The notes: generated from the sequence alone by a model not told the origin. A DNA stretch of 56,800 nucleotides from an archaeon (GCA_021796515.1 JAKACC010000004.1:1-56800), one strand, 5' to 3'; shown: positions 36,379 to 46,859, counted from the stretch's first letter. Translations and numbers: made by a program.

Positions 36379-38522
36379 CAGCGTCTCGACACCTGCTCCT
36401 TGATCTTCCTGGCCATGGAGGTGCCAACCTTGTCCACGGCCGCCAACTTCTCGGCGGGGGCTTCCTCGAGTTCTTCCAGTGTCCTGAACCCCGCCGTGAA
36501 AAGGGCCCGCGCCCTGACCCTCCCGACCCCGCTCAGGGCGGTCAGCTCTACCAGCTCCTCAGACACGCCGCTCACGACCCTCCTCCTGAGCAGGTCGGCT
36601 TGCCTCACCATGTCAGGGAGTTTGAAGAGCTTGGACAGCTCGCCCAGAGCATGGAGCAGCCAGTCGGCGTTGTCGACGGCCCTGTGCATGTCTCCGGGCT
36701 CTACCCCGAGCCTGTCGAGCAGCTGTTCCTCGCGCCATTCATCGATCCACCCGTGGAGGGCCATCACGCTCCTCATGTCCTGCAGGGCCCTGTCGTAGTC
36801 GGCGAACTCCCTGGCGGTGTGCCTCTTCAGCATCTCGGGACCGTGCTCTTCCATGAACGCGATGGCGAGGTCGTAGTCCTTGGTCCTGAGAGGGAACTTT
36901 GGTTCGAAGTCGGGGGTCGAGGCGACGAGGTGGAGCAGCCCCGCCGTGTAGTCCTTCCCCGGCTCCGTGTGCTTTACCGAGTCCCTGAACAGGACGGCGG
37001 TGGCCGGGTCGACATAGAGCACAGAGACCATCATGCCGAAGTCCGTCGCGTAGAAGAGCCCCCCGCGAGACTCCACCAGCCGCTCTGACAGGAGGTATCC
37101 GAGCGCCCTTTCCGTAAGCTTCGTCAGGTCGCCCTCCTCTATCTGGATGGCGAGCAGAGTCTTCCGGAACAGGCTGTCGAGGTCCGCCTTGGAGACCCCC
37201 CTCCACGTGGCGATCGTTGCCAGGCAGTGTGAGCGCATCGCGGGCTCGCCCGCAAGCTTCGACATGATGGGCTCCGGAGGCCCCTTTGTGTAATGCTCTA
37301 GGAAGTCAGCGGCGAGCTGGGAAGGGGGTGGTATCATCACGGTCTCGCCATGGTCGTCGTATTGGGGGCGTCCCGCCCTCCCGGCCATCTGCCTGTAATC
37401 TATGACCGAGATCTCCGCGTTCCCTCCGTGCTCTGCGTCGTAGCGCGTCATGTCTGCTATCACGACCCGCCTCGCCGGGAGGTTGATCCCGGCGGCGAGC
37501 GTTGGAGTGGCCGCGAGGACCTTTATTGCCCTGGCGCGGTAGTACTGTTCCACGATCCTTCTATGCTCGGCCTCCAGCCCGGCGTGATGGAAGGCGGACC
37601 CCTTCGCCACAACCTCCGCAAGAAGCCTGCTTAGGCTCGTCTCCTCCCCCGAGGCGAGGATCCTCCTGGACGCTTCGGACGCCGCCTTCCTCTCCTCCTG
37701 GCCGAGGCTCTTCTGGGTCAGCTCCGCCGCCCTCGTAGCCAGGCTGACGGCCCTTCTTCTGGTGCTGGCGAAGATGAGCGCCTGCCCTCCTCCCTTGAGG
37801 GTGTCCATCGCCACGTCTATGGGCGGGCCGTAGGTGGACCGGGGGATAGGCGCCTCCTCGCCGTCGGCGAAGACCACCCTCCCGTAGTCGTACACGCCCT
37901 CCCTGAGGGGGACAGGCCTCCAGTTCAGCTCCACGGAGGCCGCCCTGAGCCACGACGCGACGGTCCCCGCGTTGCTGATTGTAGCCGAGAGGGCGAGTAC
38001 CTGCGCGTCGAGCCCCAGATGCAGCACCTTCGTCAGGATCATCTCCAGCGTTGGCCCCCTGTGGTCGCTTCCGGCAAGGTGGACCTCGTCCGCTATGAAG
38101 AGCCCGACGCTGTTGATCCAACCGACCCGATGCCGCATCACCGAATCGAAGCGCTCGTTCGTCAAGACGATGATGTCCGCCTTTCCCAGCGACTCTCCCG
38201 ACGAGTCGTAGTCCCCCGTCGAGATAGTGGTCCTGAGACCGAACGTCGAGAACTCGGAGAACTCCGCATATTTCTCGGACGCGAGCGCTCTCAGCGGGGC
38301 GAGATACACCACCTTCTTCCGCTGTACCTTTGCCTTCAGATAGGCGGCCATCAGGGCGAGCAGTGTCTTCCCCGAGGCCGTGGGGGATGATACCACCAGG
38401 CTCTTGCCTTCGAGGAGCCCTGCTAGGATCGCCTGCTCCTGAGGGGGGTAGAGCACGGTAATCCCTTTTCCCCGGATGTACTGGAGGAGCTCATCAGGAA
38501 CCTTCACCTCTTCTAGCCTCAA
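36378..38522 (-). CDS. hel308: ATP-dependent DNA helicase Hel308
   Basis: VVSSPTASGKTLLALMAAYLKA, ADEVHLAGSDHRGPTLEMIL, STRRRAVSLA, LAAGINLPARRVVI, QMAGRAGRP, C-terminal HhH. Confidence 0.94.
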   Translation of the reverse strand: MRLEEVKVPDELLQYIRGKGITVLYPPQEQAILAGLLEGKSLVVSSPTASGKTLLALMAAYLKAKVQRKKVVYLAPLRALASEKYAEFSEFSTFGLRTTISTGDYDSSGESLGKADIIVLTNERFDSVMRHRVGWINSVGLFIADEVHLAGSDHRGPTLEMILTKVLHLGLDAQVLALSATISNAGTVASWLRAASVELNWRPVPLREGVYDYGRVVFADGEEAPIPRSTYGPPIDVAMDTLKGGGQALIFASTRRRAVSLATRAAELTQKSLGQEERKAASEASRRILASGEETSLSRLLAEVVAKGSAFHHAGLEAEHRRIVEQYYRARAIKVLAATPTLAAGINLPARRVVIADMTRYDAEHGGNAEISVIDYRQMAGRAGRPQYDDHGETVMIPPPSQLAADFLEHYTKGPPEPIMSKLAGEPAMRSHCLATIATWRGVSKADLDSLFRKTLLAIQIEEGDLTKLTERALGYLLSERLVESRGGLFYATDFGMMVSVLYVDPATAVLFRDSVKHTEPGKDYTAGLLHLVASTPDFEPKFPLRTKDYDLAIAFMEEHGPEMLKRHTAREFADYDRALQDMRSVMALHGWIDEWREEQLLDRLGVEPGDMHRAVDNADWLLHALGELSKLFKLPDMVRQADLLRRRVVSGVSEELVELTALSGVGRVRARALFTAGFRTLEELEEAPAEKLAAVDKVGTSMARKIKEQVSRR

Positions 38523-38540
38523 ACGGCCGTCACCTGCAGG

Positions 38541-40589
38541 CTAACTGCCCAGCCGTCTTAAGAACCCGGGCTTGGACTCGTAGACCATCCCTTCTCTGAA
38601 CATCGTCCTGATCATCTTTTCGGCGTCTTCATCGGAGAACTTCGCCTTCATCAGTTCCTCCTTGAACACCCTCCTCTCCACGGCCTTCTTGTCCGTCCCC
38701 TCCAGGTTCTTGAGCACGTCGAGCGCAGACCTCAGGTTTTTTGTCTCTCCCACCGGCTTCCCGAGCTGGATACCGAAGTCGGTCTTCTTGGTCGCCGCGT
38801 CGGTGAGCACGTCCTGCACCATCCTGTTCATCAGAGCTATTGCGCCCAAGGCGTCTTCTTCAGAGACTTCCTCCTTCAGCAGCACTCTGGCGCGGGCGGT
38901 CGAAAGTCTGATCAGCGCCTCCAGGGTCCTGGGGGTCGGAGGGATCGAGTCCTCGGCTCCTCCTGCCTTCCTCAGCTGGAGATAGTAGTCCTTCAGCCTT
39001 TCCATGGCCTTCGGGGTCAGAGCCGGTGACACCCTCTTGACGTAGGTCAGGTATTTCTTGAGGAGGGTGAACTCGATGGGGGGCGCCGTGGCATAGGACT
39101 TCCTGGCATGGACCGCCAGGATGTGACTGGCGAGCATCTCGTCCTCAGACGGCGTCGGCTGGTCCCTGAAGACGAAAATGAGATCGAAGCGGCTGAGGAG
39201 CGGAAGGGGGAGGGTCCCTATGTTCTCGATTAGGTTCTGGTAGGGGTTGTACCTCCCGAGGACCGGGTTGCTGGCCGCGAGGATGGCTGTCCTTGCGTTG
39301 AGCGTCGCGTAGATCCCTCCCTTGGCTATGGTCACCGACTGCTGTTCCATCGCCTCGTGGAGCGAGGTCCTGTCTTCGGGTTTCATCTTCTCGAACTCGT
39401 CGATGGATGCAAGGCCCAGGTCAGCCAGGACCACCACCCCCGCCTCGAGCATCAGAACATTCTTCTCCCTGATCACTGCGGCAGTGAGCCCGGCTGCCGT
39501 GGTGCCCCGGCCCGAGGCATATAGCCCGCGGGGAGCGACCTGGGCGGCGAACTTCAGCATCTCGCTCTTCCCGGTGCCAGGGTCTCCTACGAAGAGCGTG
39601 TTGATGTCCCCTCTTAGTCTTGTCCCGTCGGGAAGCTGCGTCGCGCTCCCCCCCGCGAGGAGCAGGAGTATCGCCTCCTTCTCGGGGAGGTGCCCGAGGA
39701 TGACCGGGGCTATCGACTTCACTAACCTGTCATAGGCGTCGGGGGCGCCCGCGATCTTCCTGATCAGTTCCTCGTCCTCCTTGGTGACAAGGACCGCGTC
39801 CGGCTCTTTCCCCTTCACTTCGACGTGGTTACAGTCAATCTGGGACCTGAACAGCCTCGTCCTGACCTGGCCGACTGTGTAGTCTGGAACCGCCCTGACT
39901 ATGCCGGTGAGGACCACCCTGTCCCCGGGCCTGGCCATATTCACGATGTCCCCCTCTATGTTCACGTCGAAGAACTGCGGGAGCTGCCCCGGCGGGAGCT
40001 CTTCGGGGAGCTCCTGAATGCGGATGACCTGGAAGTCGATAAACCTGCTGTGCCTCCTGTCCAGCTCGAAGTTCCTCGCCTCTCCGCAGAGCTCACACTT
40101 CGGCGGCCTCTTCAGCATCAGGTCGTCCTGCTCTTGGTAGGTGAGGTGGCCGCTCGGGCAGACCCAGGCGGCATCTGTCATCATCGGCCTCAGCTCGGAG
40201 GTCCTCACGACCATCCCGGAGATCGCGAGCATGTGGTCGATGTATGAGATGTCCACCTTCCTCAGAGCGACCAGGTCGGAGAGCCCTCGGAGCCGTACCG
40301 ACAGTTCCCGCTTCACCCTGTCAGCATAGAGGGCGTTTTCGCTCCTCATGGTCTCGAAGGCGGCAATCTTGAAAGACGCGAGGGAAGAGTCCGGCTCCAG
40401 CAGGACCCTGTTCGCAAGGTCGTTGTTATACCTCAGCAGGTCCCCGAACTCGACTACGAGGGACTTACCCTCGGTCGAGATGAGTTGGGATATCTTTGCC
40501 CGGTACACGGGGTTACCTCCCCTGTCGGTGACCGACTTCAGAAAATCCTCGAACTGCTCAGACAGCTTTCCGCTCGCCAGGGTCGCCAT
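38541..40589 (-). CDS. mcm: MCM replicative helicase
   Basis: GDPGTGKSEMLKFAAQVAPRGLYASGRGTTAAGLTAAV, GVVVLADLGLASIDEFEKM, SRFDLIFVFRDQP. ATG 40589 overlaps the GINS stop (TAATG). Confidence 0.96.
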   Translation of the reverse strand: MATLASGKLSEQFEDFLKSVTDRGGNPVYRAKISQLISTEGKSLVVEFGDLLRYNNDLANRVLLEPDSSLASFKIAAFETMRSENALYADRVKRELSVRLRGLSDLVALRKVDISYIDHMLAISGMVVRTSELRPMMTDAAWVCPSGHLTYQEQDDLMLKRPPKCELCGEARNFELDRRHSRFIDFQVIRIQELPEELPPGQLPQFFDVNIEGDIVNMARPGDRVVLTGIVRAVPDYTVGQVRTRLFRSQIDCNHVEVKGKEPDAVLVTKEDEELIRKIAGAPDAYDRLVKSIAPVILGHLPEKEAILLLLAGGSATQLPDGTRLRGDINTLFVGDPGTGKSEMLKFAAQVAPRGLYASGRGTTAAGLTAAVIREKNVLMLEAGVVVLADLGLASIDEFEKMKPEDRTSLHEAMEQQSVTIAKGGIYATLNARTAILAASNPVLGRYNPYQNLIENIGTLPLPLLSRFDLIFVFRDQPTPSEDEMLASHILAVHARKSYATAPPIEFTLLKKYLTYVKRVSPALTPKAMERLKDYYLQLRKAGGAEDSIPPTPRTLEALIRLSTARARVLLKEEVSEEDALGAIALMNRMVQDVLTDAATKKTDFGIQLGKPVGETKNLRSALDVLKNLEGTDKKAVERRVFKEELMKAKFSDEDAEKMIRTMFREGMVYESKPGFLRRLGS

Positions 40590-41152
40590 TAAGTCGCCCC
40601 GCCTAAGAGACCCGTCTTCCACTCCTTCGAAAGGGATTGGGATAGGGCGAAGAAGGAGCCCTCCTCGGGGGTGAGCTTGTCCGATAGGGTGGACGCCGGG
40701 ACCGAGGAACTAGAGAGCGACAGGAGCTTGCTCAGCCTTATTCCGACCAGGTCGTAGCAGACCGCCCTCAGCCTCTCGAGTTCTTCCCTTCTCATCTTCC
40801 CCTCTCCCGAGGCGCCTCCCAGAGCCGCTAGCCTCCTTCTCATCCTGACGTAGAAGTCCTGCGGGAGCTTCGACAGCTGGAGGGGCCCCATCATCTTTTC
40901 CCTGCTCAACGCTCCGAATATCTCGCTCTCGAACGGCGCTTCAGCAGGCTCGGCGAGCCCCTGCTCCACCAGCTCGTCCACGACCCATCTGGGGAGGTCG
41001 AAGGAATCTCCCTGCCCGAGCTTCTCGGCATGGAAGTCTCCCACGTCAAGGCTCTCTACCGAGGACTTCATCTTCGTCCTCGCGGTCGCCAGCATGTACT
41101 CTCGTTCCCTCCGCTCGAGCATCTGCTTCAGGGTAATTTGCTCCTCAGACAA
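40589..41152 (-). CDS. GINS complex subunit (Gins51-like)
   Basis: KLPQDFYVRMRRRLAALGG...REELERLRAVCYDLVGIRLSKLLSLS and position directly upstream of mcm; TTG 41152 preceded by TATA-like tttatta. Confidence 0.7.
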   Translation of the reverse strand: MSEEQITLKQMLERREREYMLATARTKMKSSVESLDVGDFHAEKLGQGDSFDLPRWVVDELVEQGLAEPAEAPFESEIFGALSREKMMGPLQLSKLPQDFYVRMRRRLAALGGASGEGKMRREELERLRAVCYDLVGIRLSKLLSLSSSSVPASTLSDKLTPEEGSFFALSQSLSKEWKTGLLGGAT

Positions 41153-41456
41153 ACCGAGCCCAGAAGTTCCCGTCTCGATAATAAACGTTCGGCGCCGTAT
41201 AACATGTTTCAGCGCACCCTCGTCCCACAAAAGGCTCGGCCGCAAAGCTCTACTCCGTCCACGACGCTTTCTGACCGGCCAGGTTTTTCCAGAGTCCGGG
41301 ATGGCTCGATCGCTCATTTCAGGGACGAAGGCACCGAGCTCAAGGACCTCGTCCGAGCCCGCAAGGCGCCCTCTGACCGCGCTGGCTTGGAACGGATAAA
41401 TACGAACGGCTGCCAAGTTCTTTCAGAGATCGTCTCTAGCCTCGGAGCCATCATCC

Positions 41457-42422
41457 TTGCCATTAGAAGACCTGATGTGGGTTGAGAAGTACCGCCCGTC
41501 ATCCCTGGAGGACCTTGTCGACCAGACCGCGGTGAAACAGAGGCTGATGGCCCTCCTAGTGAAGAAAGGGCAACTTCCACACCTACTCTTCGCGGGCCCC
41601 CCTGGGTCTGGGAAGACGTCCACGGCGGTCATCATTGCGAAGCAAATCCTGGGCGAGCACTGGCGTGACTACACCCTCTCCCTGAACGCGTCCGACGAGA
41701 GGGGGATTGACGTCGTACGGGAAAGGATCAAGACCTTCGCGAGGTTCGCAGACCGAAGGGAAGGGGTCCCCTACCGGCTGGTCATACTGGACGAGTCGGA
41801 CGAGATGACGTCAGACGGGCAGACGGCGTTGCGCAGGATAATGGAAGAGAATTCGGAGCACACCCGCTTCATCCTCATCTGTAACTACTCTTCGGGGATC
41901 ATCGAGCCTCTTCAGAGCAGGTGTGTCATCTTCAGATTCCAGCGCTATGACGAAGCATCCGTGACGGAACACCTGAAGTCGATATCCAAGAAGGAGAAGC
42001 TCAGGCATCAGGGAGACTCTGTGTTCGCCGCGATATACGAGGCGACTCAGGGCGACCTGAGGCAGGCCATCAACACGCTCCAGGCGGCTTCGGCCTCGGG
42101 GGAGCTGACCGTCGAGTCAGTAAAGGCCGTGACCGGAGCGGCGGTGAAGGGCCGCGTGGGAGCGGTGATCGAGGCCGCCCTCGGGGGGGACTTCGAAGCT
42201 GCCAGGACAAGGATGGTGGAGCTCACAAGGGTCTACGGCATCCCGGAAAGGGACTTCCTGAAGTACGCCTACGAAACCCTCGGCTCGATGAAAGGGTTCG
42301 ACCGGGCCAGGGCGGTATCCATATTCGCGGAGTACGACTTCCGCCTCGTCCAGGGCTCGCAGCCCGAACTCCAGCTGGCCGCCATGCTCGCCCAACTCGC
42401 CAGGCTGAAAAAGGAAGGCTAG
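41457..42422 (+). CDS. rfcS: Replication factor C small subunit
   Basis: MWVEKYRPSSLEDLVDQTAVKQRL...LLFAGPPGSGKTSTAVIIAKQIL...LNASDERGIDVVRERIKTFAR. Confidence 0.95.
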   Translation: MPLEDLMWVEKYRPSSLEDLVDQTAVKQRLMALLVKKGQLPHLLFAGPPGSGKTSTAVIIAKQILGEHWRDYTLSLNASDERGIDVVRERIKTFARFADRREGVPYRLVILDESDEMTSDGQTALRRIMEENSEHTRFILICNYSSGIIEPLQSRCVIFRFQRYDEASVTEHLKSISKKEKLRHQGDSVFAAIYEATQGDLRQAINTLQAASASGELTVESVKAVTGAAVKGRVGAVIEAALGGDFEAARTRMVELTRVYGIPERDFLKYAYETLGSMKGFDRARAVSIFAEYDFRLVQGSQPELQLAAMLAQLARLKKEG

Positions 42423-42423
42423 C

Positions 42424-43713
42424 TTGGACCTCGCCCTTCCGAGGGGAGTCGACGACATCGAGCCCTCCACCTACGCGGTCCACGCAAGGATCAAGGACGC
42501 CTTCGATGAAGCATCGCGGCTCTACAACTTCCAGGCGATGGAGCCCGCGTCGCTAGAGCACCTGGCCGTCCTCAGGGTGAAGAGCGGGGAAGCCATAGAC
42601 AAGGAGATCTACTCTTTCAAGGACAAAGGGGGACGGGACATCGGGCTCCGCTTCGACCTGACCATAGGGATCACGAGGTACGTCTGCTCCCGAAAGGGGG
42701 TACGGCTCCCCGTGAAGCTCTCGGCCTTCGGCGGGATCTGGAGGTACGATGAACCTCAGTATGGCAGGTACAGGTGGGCGCACCAGTGGGACTTGGAGAT
42801 GTTCGGGCCCCCGTCCGTCGAAGCCGACGCCGAGGTGATCGACGCGGCCTCGGCCATACTCAGGCTGGCGGGCCTCGCGGAGACGACTGTCAAGGTGGGG
42901 GACAGGCGCATGGTGGAGGAGTTCATCCGGAAGAAGATAGGGATCTCAGAAGAGGAGAGCGTCCTCGACCTGATGCGGGCCCTGGACAAGGTAGAGAAGA
43001 AGCCCCCTGAGGAGCTCACGGACGAGTACGTCCAACGGGGGTTCGGAACAGAGCAGGTGGAGAAGCTCCTGGAGTTCGGCAGGCTGCGCGGAAAGCCTGA
43101 CGACATCCTCGCCAGGGCTCAAGAGTTCAGGCTCGAGTCGGCGGGGGACCTTGCCGCCCTCGCGGACATGCTCGACTCGAGGGGGGTGAGGAACGTCGAG
43201 TACAACATGAGCATAGTGAGGGGGATCGACTACTACACCGGGATCGTGTTCGAAGCGGTCGACAGCAGGAACCCCCGGCTCGGGTCCCTTTTCGGCGGCG
43301 GGAGGTACGACGCCCTCCCCAGGCTGTTCGGGCGCCCTGACCTGTCCGCGACCGGAGCTGCGGGGGGAGTGGAGCGCATGGCCATCTCCATGTCTGCCCA
43401 GGCCAGGCCCCCAGGACTCCTCGCCTACGTCGCGGTCGCAGGAGACGGCTTCATTGGCGAGGCCCTGAAAGTGAGAAGGGCAGCGATCGATGGCGGAATC
43501 CCGTGTGAGATGTCGCTCCAGCGCAAGTCTCTCTCGAAGCAGATGGAGGACGCGAGCCGCCTCGGCGCTTCATGGGTCATCATCCTCGGGGAGAGGGAGG
43601 CAAAGGCGGGCTCGGTCACGATACGGGACATGGACAGCCGCAAGGAAGAGCTGGTCCCCCTCGAAGAGGCCCTCAGACGCATGGCCGCCGGTCCCGGCCG
43701 GCGTAATCTTTAA
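42424..43713 (+). CDS. hisS: Histidyl-tRNA synthetase
   Basis: LPRGVDDIEPSTYAVHARIKDAF...LRFDLTIGITRYV...YRWAHQWDLEMFG...SIVRGIDYYTGIVFEA...FGGGRYDAL. Confidence 0.93.
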   Translation: MDLALPRGVDDIEPSTYAVHARIKDAFDEASRLYNFQAMEPASLEHLAVLRVKSGEAIDKEIYSFKDKGGRDIGLRFDLTIGITRYVCSRKGVRLPVKLSAFGGIWRYDEPQYGRYRWAHQWDLEMFGPPSVEADAEVIDAASAILRLAGLAETTVKVGDRRMVEEFIRKKIGISEEESVLDLMRALDKVEKKPPEELTDEYVQRGFGTEQVEKLLEFGRLRGKPDDILARAQEFRLESAGDLAALADMLDSRGVRNVEYNMSIVRGIDYYTGIVFEAVDSRNPRLGSLFGGGRYDALPRLFGRPDLSATGAAGGVERMAISMSAQARPPGLLAYVAVAGDGFIGEALKVRRAAIDGGIPCEMSLQRKSLSKQMEDASRLGASWVIILGEREAKAGSVTIRDMDSRKEELVPLEEALRRMAAGPGRRNL

Positions 43714-43743
43714 TGAAAGGCCCCAGCCGTAACGTGGACTGAA

Positions 43744-43974
43744 ATGGAGCGGGCGATAGTCCTTGTCAACCTCAGCCCAGGCGCCGAGGAGCAGAGCATC
43801 TCGGCCCTGAAGGGGATTTCGGGGATAAAGTCAGTCTACCAGCTTTACGGACTGTACGACCTGCTGGTGATGGTTGAGGGGGCCGACGACCAGACAGTGA
43901 AGTCGATCATCGCAGAGAACCTGAGGTCGAAACCAGGGGTGGTCTCTACCATCACGATGAAGATACTGGCCTAG
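43744..43974 (+). CDS. Stand-alone Lrp/AsnC ligand-binding (RAM) domain protein
   Basis: 76 aa ERAIVLVNLSPGAEEQSISALKGISGIKSVYQLYGLYDLLVMVEGAD. Confidence 0.88.
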   Translation: MERAIVLVNLSPGAEEQSISALKGISGIKSVYQLYGLYDLLVMVEGADDQTVKSIIAENLRSKPGVVSTITMKILA

Positions 43975-44015
43975 CCATGAACCCTTAAACAGCTTGGGCA
44001 TTCAGGCCGCAAGGG

Positions 44016-44972
44016 TTGCCACCCAAGGTCCTCGTAACGGGATCAGCTGGACAGATAGGAGCCGAGCTCGTCCCCCACCTCCGGTCTTTTTATGGTGACG
44101 CCAATGTGGTGGCAGCGGTCCACAAGGCCGCCGGCCCCCCTTCGCTAAACGACGGCCCGGTGATAACTTTGGACACAGACGACCCCGACGCCGTAGCCTC
44201 GGCCGTGAGGGACACCGGCGCGGACACGGTCTACCACCTGGCCGCCCTCCTTTCGGCGACCGGAGAGAAGGACCCGCAGCTAGCCTGGAAAGTGAACATG
44301 GACGGGCTCAGGAACGTCCTCGAAGCTTCCAGGAAAGGCGGGGTCTCGAGGGTGTTCTGGCCGAGCTCCATCGGGGCATTCGGCCCTGACGCCCCGCGCA
44401 AGGACGCCCCCCAGAACGCCCCATTGAATCCCACCACCATCTATGGCGTAACCAAGGTGGCCGGAGAGCTCCTTTGCAACTACTACTTCGTGAAGTACGG
44501 GCTGGACGTGAGGTGCCTCCGTTATCCGGGGCTCATAAGCAACGTGACCCCGCCGGGGGGTGGGACCACGGACTACGCCGTCGAGATCTTCTACGAGGCG
44601 ATACGGAAGGGTTCCTACAGCTGTTTCCTGAGAGAGGACACAGTACTCCCGATGATGTACATGCCGGACGCTCTGAAAGCTACCGTGCTCATCATGGAAG
44701 CCGATCCTTCAAGGGTCATACGTCACTTGGGGTACAACCTTGCGGCGTTCAGCTTCTCGGCTGGGGAGCTGGCCGCGGAGATCAGGAAGAGGATTCCCGG
44801 GTTCAGAGTGAGCTACGCCCCTGACTCCCGCCAGAAGATCGCCGACTCCTGGCCTATGTCCATCGACGACTCCGAGGCACGAAAGGACTGGGGATGGAGT
44901 CCTGGTTACGACCTTCAGGGGATGGTCTCGGACATGCTCACGAAGCTGAAAGCCCGGCTCGCTCTCCGCTAG
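44016..44972 (+). CDS. NAD-dependent epimerase/dehydratase family, likely L-threonine 3-dehydrogenase (SDR type)
   Basis: VLVTGSAGQIGAELVPHLRSFYGDANVVAAV...YGVTKVAGELLCNYYFVKYGLDVRCLRYPGLIS; next gene is kbl. Confidence 0.85.
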   Translation: MPPKVLVTGSAGQIGAELVPHLRSFYGDANVVAAVHKAAGPPSLNDGPVITLDTDDPDAVASAVRDTGADTVYHLAALLSATGEKDPQLAWKVNMDGLRNVLEASRKGGVSRVFWPSSIGAFGPDAPRKDAPQNAPLNPTTIYGVTKVAGELLCNYYFVKYGLDVRCLRYPGLISNVTPPGGGTTDYAVEIFYEAIRKGSYSCFLREDTVLPMMYMPDALKATVLIMEADPSRVIRHLGYNLAAFSFSAGELAAEIRKRIPGFRVSYAPDSRQKIADSWPMSIDDSEARKDWGWSPGYDLQGMVSDMLTKLKARLALR

Positions 44973-45009
44973 CTTCGGGGAAAGGCGTTTAACCGCTCTC
45001 ACGCCCCCG

Positions 45010-46233
45010 GTGACGGAAGCCATGAGAGACCCTACAACTTTCCTCCGTCAGGAGTACGAAGACCTCGTCCGCCAGGAGCTGGACTGGAAGCTGAGGGTAC
45101 TCGGCGGGCCGAGCGCCCCCTGGTGCACGGTGGACGGGAAGCGGGTCCTGATGTTCTGCTCTAACAACTACCTCGGGCTCAGCAACCACCCTAAACTGAA
45201 GGCCGCCGCAGTGGACGCCATCAACACGCACGGCGCAGGTTCTGGTTCGGTCCGGCCCATCGCAGGGAACATGGATCTTCACGTTGAGCTGGAGAGGCGG
45301 CTGGCGAGGTTCAAGGACGCCGAAGCGTCTCTGGTGTACCAGACGGGCTTCGCCGCCAACGCAGGGCTGATCCCGCAACTCGCGGGAAAAGGCGACGTGA
45401 TTATCAGCGACGAGCTCAACCATGGAAGCATCATCGACGGCGTCAGGCTCTCGGCAGCAGAGAGGAAGGTGTACAAGCACTCCGACACCGGTGACCTGGC
45501 AAGGGTCCTTGAGGAGGCGGAGCGCGCCGCTCCGCAGTTCAGGCGAATCCTGATAATCACCGACGGGGTCTTTTCGATGGACGGGGACATCGCCCCCTTG
45601 GACAAGGTGGCGTCACTGGGAGCTGAGCACGGGGCCATGGTGTATGTGGATGACGCCCATGGGGAGGGGGTGTTGGGAGAAGGAGGGAGGGGCATCGTTT
45701 CGCACTTCCGCCTTGGAAGAGACAAGGTCCACGTGGAGATGGGGACGTTCTCCAAGGCCTTCGGGGTGGTCGGCGGCCACGTCTCGGGGTCCCGCGACCT
45801 TGTCAACTTCGCCTACAACAAATCCCGGACCTGGCTTCTGAGCGGCTCGCACCCTCCGGGAGTGGCCGCCGCCTGCCTGGCCGCCGTGGACGTCCTCGAG
45901 AAAGAGCCGCAGCACGTCCAGAGACTCTGGGAGAACACACGCTACTTCAAGAAGGCGATGAAGGACCTCGGGTTCGACCTAGGCAGGAGCGAGACCCCCA
46001 TCACGCCCGTGATGGTCGGCGAGAGCGGCAAAGCCAAGAAGCTAAGCTCCAGGCTCTTTGAAATCGGCGTGTTCGCCCTCCCCATCGTGTATCCTATGGT
46101 CGCGCAGGGGAAGGCGAGGATAAGGACAATAATGAACGCCGCTCTCTCAAAAGAGGACCTCGACTTCGCTATAGGCGCCTTCGAGAAGGCAGGAAGGGAG
46201 TTGGAGCTCATCCCGGCCAGGAAAGCAGCCTAG
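45010..46233 (+). CDS. kbl: Glycine C-acetyltransferase (2-amino-3-ketobutyrate CoA ligase)
   Basis: FCSNNYLGLSNHPKLKAAAVDAINTHGAGSGSVRPIAGNMDLHVELE...YVDDAHGEGVLGEGGRG...FSKAFGVVGGHVSGS. Confidence 0.9.
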   Translation: MTEAMRDPTTFLRQEYEDLVRQELDWKLRVLGGPSAPWCTVDGKRVLMFCSNNYLGLSNHPKLKAAAVDAINTHGAGSGSVRPIAGNMDLHVELERRLARFKDAEASLVYQTGFAANAGLIPQLAGKGDVIISDELNHGSIIDGVRLSAAERKVYKHSDTGDLARVLEEAERAAPQFRRILIITDGVFSMDGDIAPLDKVASLGAEHGAMVYVDDAHGEGVLGEGGRGIVSHFRLGRDKVHVEMGTFSKAFGVVGGHVSGSRDLVNFAYNKSRTWLLSGSHPPGVAAACLAAVDVLEKEPQHVQRLWENTRYFKKAMKDLGFDLGRSETPITPVMVGESGKAKKLSSRLFEIGVFALPIVYPMVAQGKARIRTIMNAALSKEDLDFAIGAFEKAGRELELIPARKAA

Positions 46234-46381
46234 GGCCATTCCTCGGGTACGCCTCCCTGCACCCTCTCCCGGGCTTCTGGCGCCGTCGGCCGCACGCACG
46301 GTCGTAGCCGGCCCCAGGCCCACCGCCCTGCCGCTCCTTGCGCACAGGTTAAGAGCGCTTGGCGCGCAGGCTCCCAACGCT

Positions 46382-46804
46382 GTGCCGTTCAGGTACCTCC
46401 CAGATGTCGCCCTCGCAGACGTCGCTTTCGAAGCCGAGTCCGACTCGATTGACGGCCTCTTCGAAACGTGCGCTCTCGCCGTTACGGACGTCATGGTCGA
46501 CCCCAAGACCTTGAAGGGGGGCACCGCGAAGAACTTCTCGCTGGAAGCCCAAGACCTCGACAGGCTTCTCTATGACTTCCTCACTGAGCTCATCATCTCG
46601 AAGGACGTCGATTCCCTCCTCTTCAGGGAGTACAGCGTCAAGGTCGATCCAGGTGGCCGGTCCCTCACGGCGCAGGCGAGGGGGGATGCGATAGACAGGG
46701 AGCGCCACTCCCTCCGCAACGACGTCAAGGCCGTGACCATGCACCTCTTCGGAGTGAGCCAGGTCGGGCCTCGGTGGAAGGCTACCGTCGTCCTCGACAT
46801 CTGA
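46382..46804 (+). CDS. Archease
   Basis: FRYLPDVALADVAFEAESDSIDGLFETCALAVTDVMVDP...DLDRLLYDFLTELIISKDVDSLLF...VKAVTMHLFGV. Confidence 0.9.
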   Translation: MPFRYLPDVALADVAFEAESDSIDGLFETCALAVTDVMVDPKTLKGGTAKNFSLEAQDLDRLLYDFLTELIISKDVDSLLFREYSVKVDPGGRSLTAQARGDAIDRERHSLRNDVKAVTMHLFGVSQVGPRWKATVVLDI

Positions 46805-46859
46805 GCCCTCTAAACGCTTAAAGAATCAACGCGGCTGCAGCGGGCAAGGGTGGTTCTGC

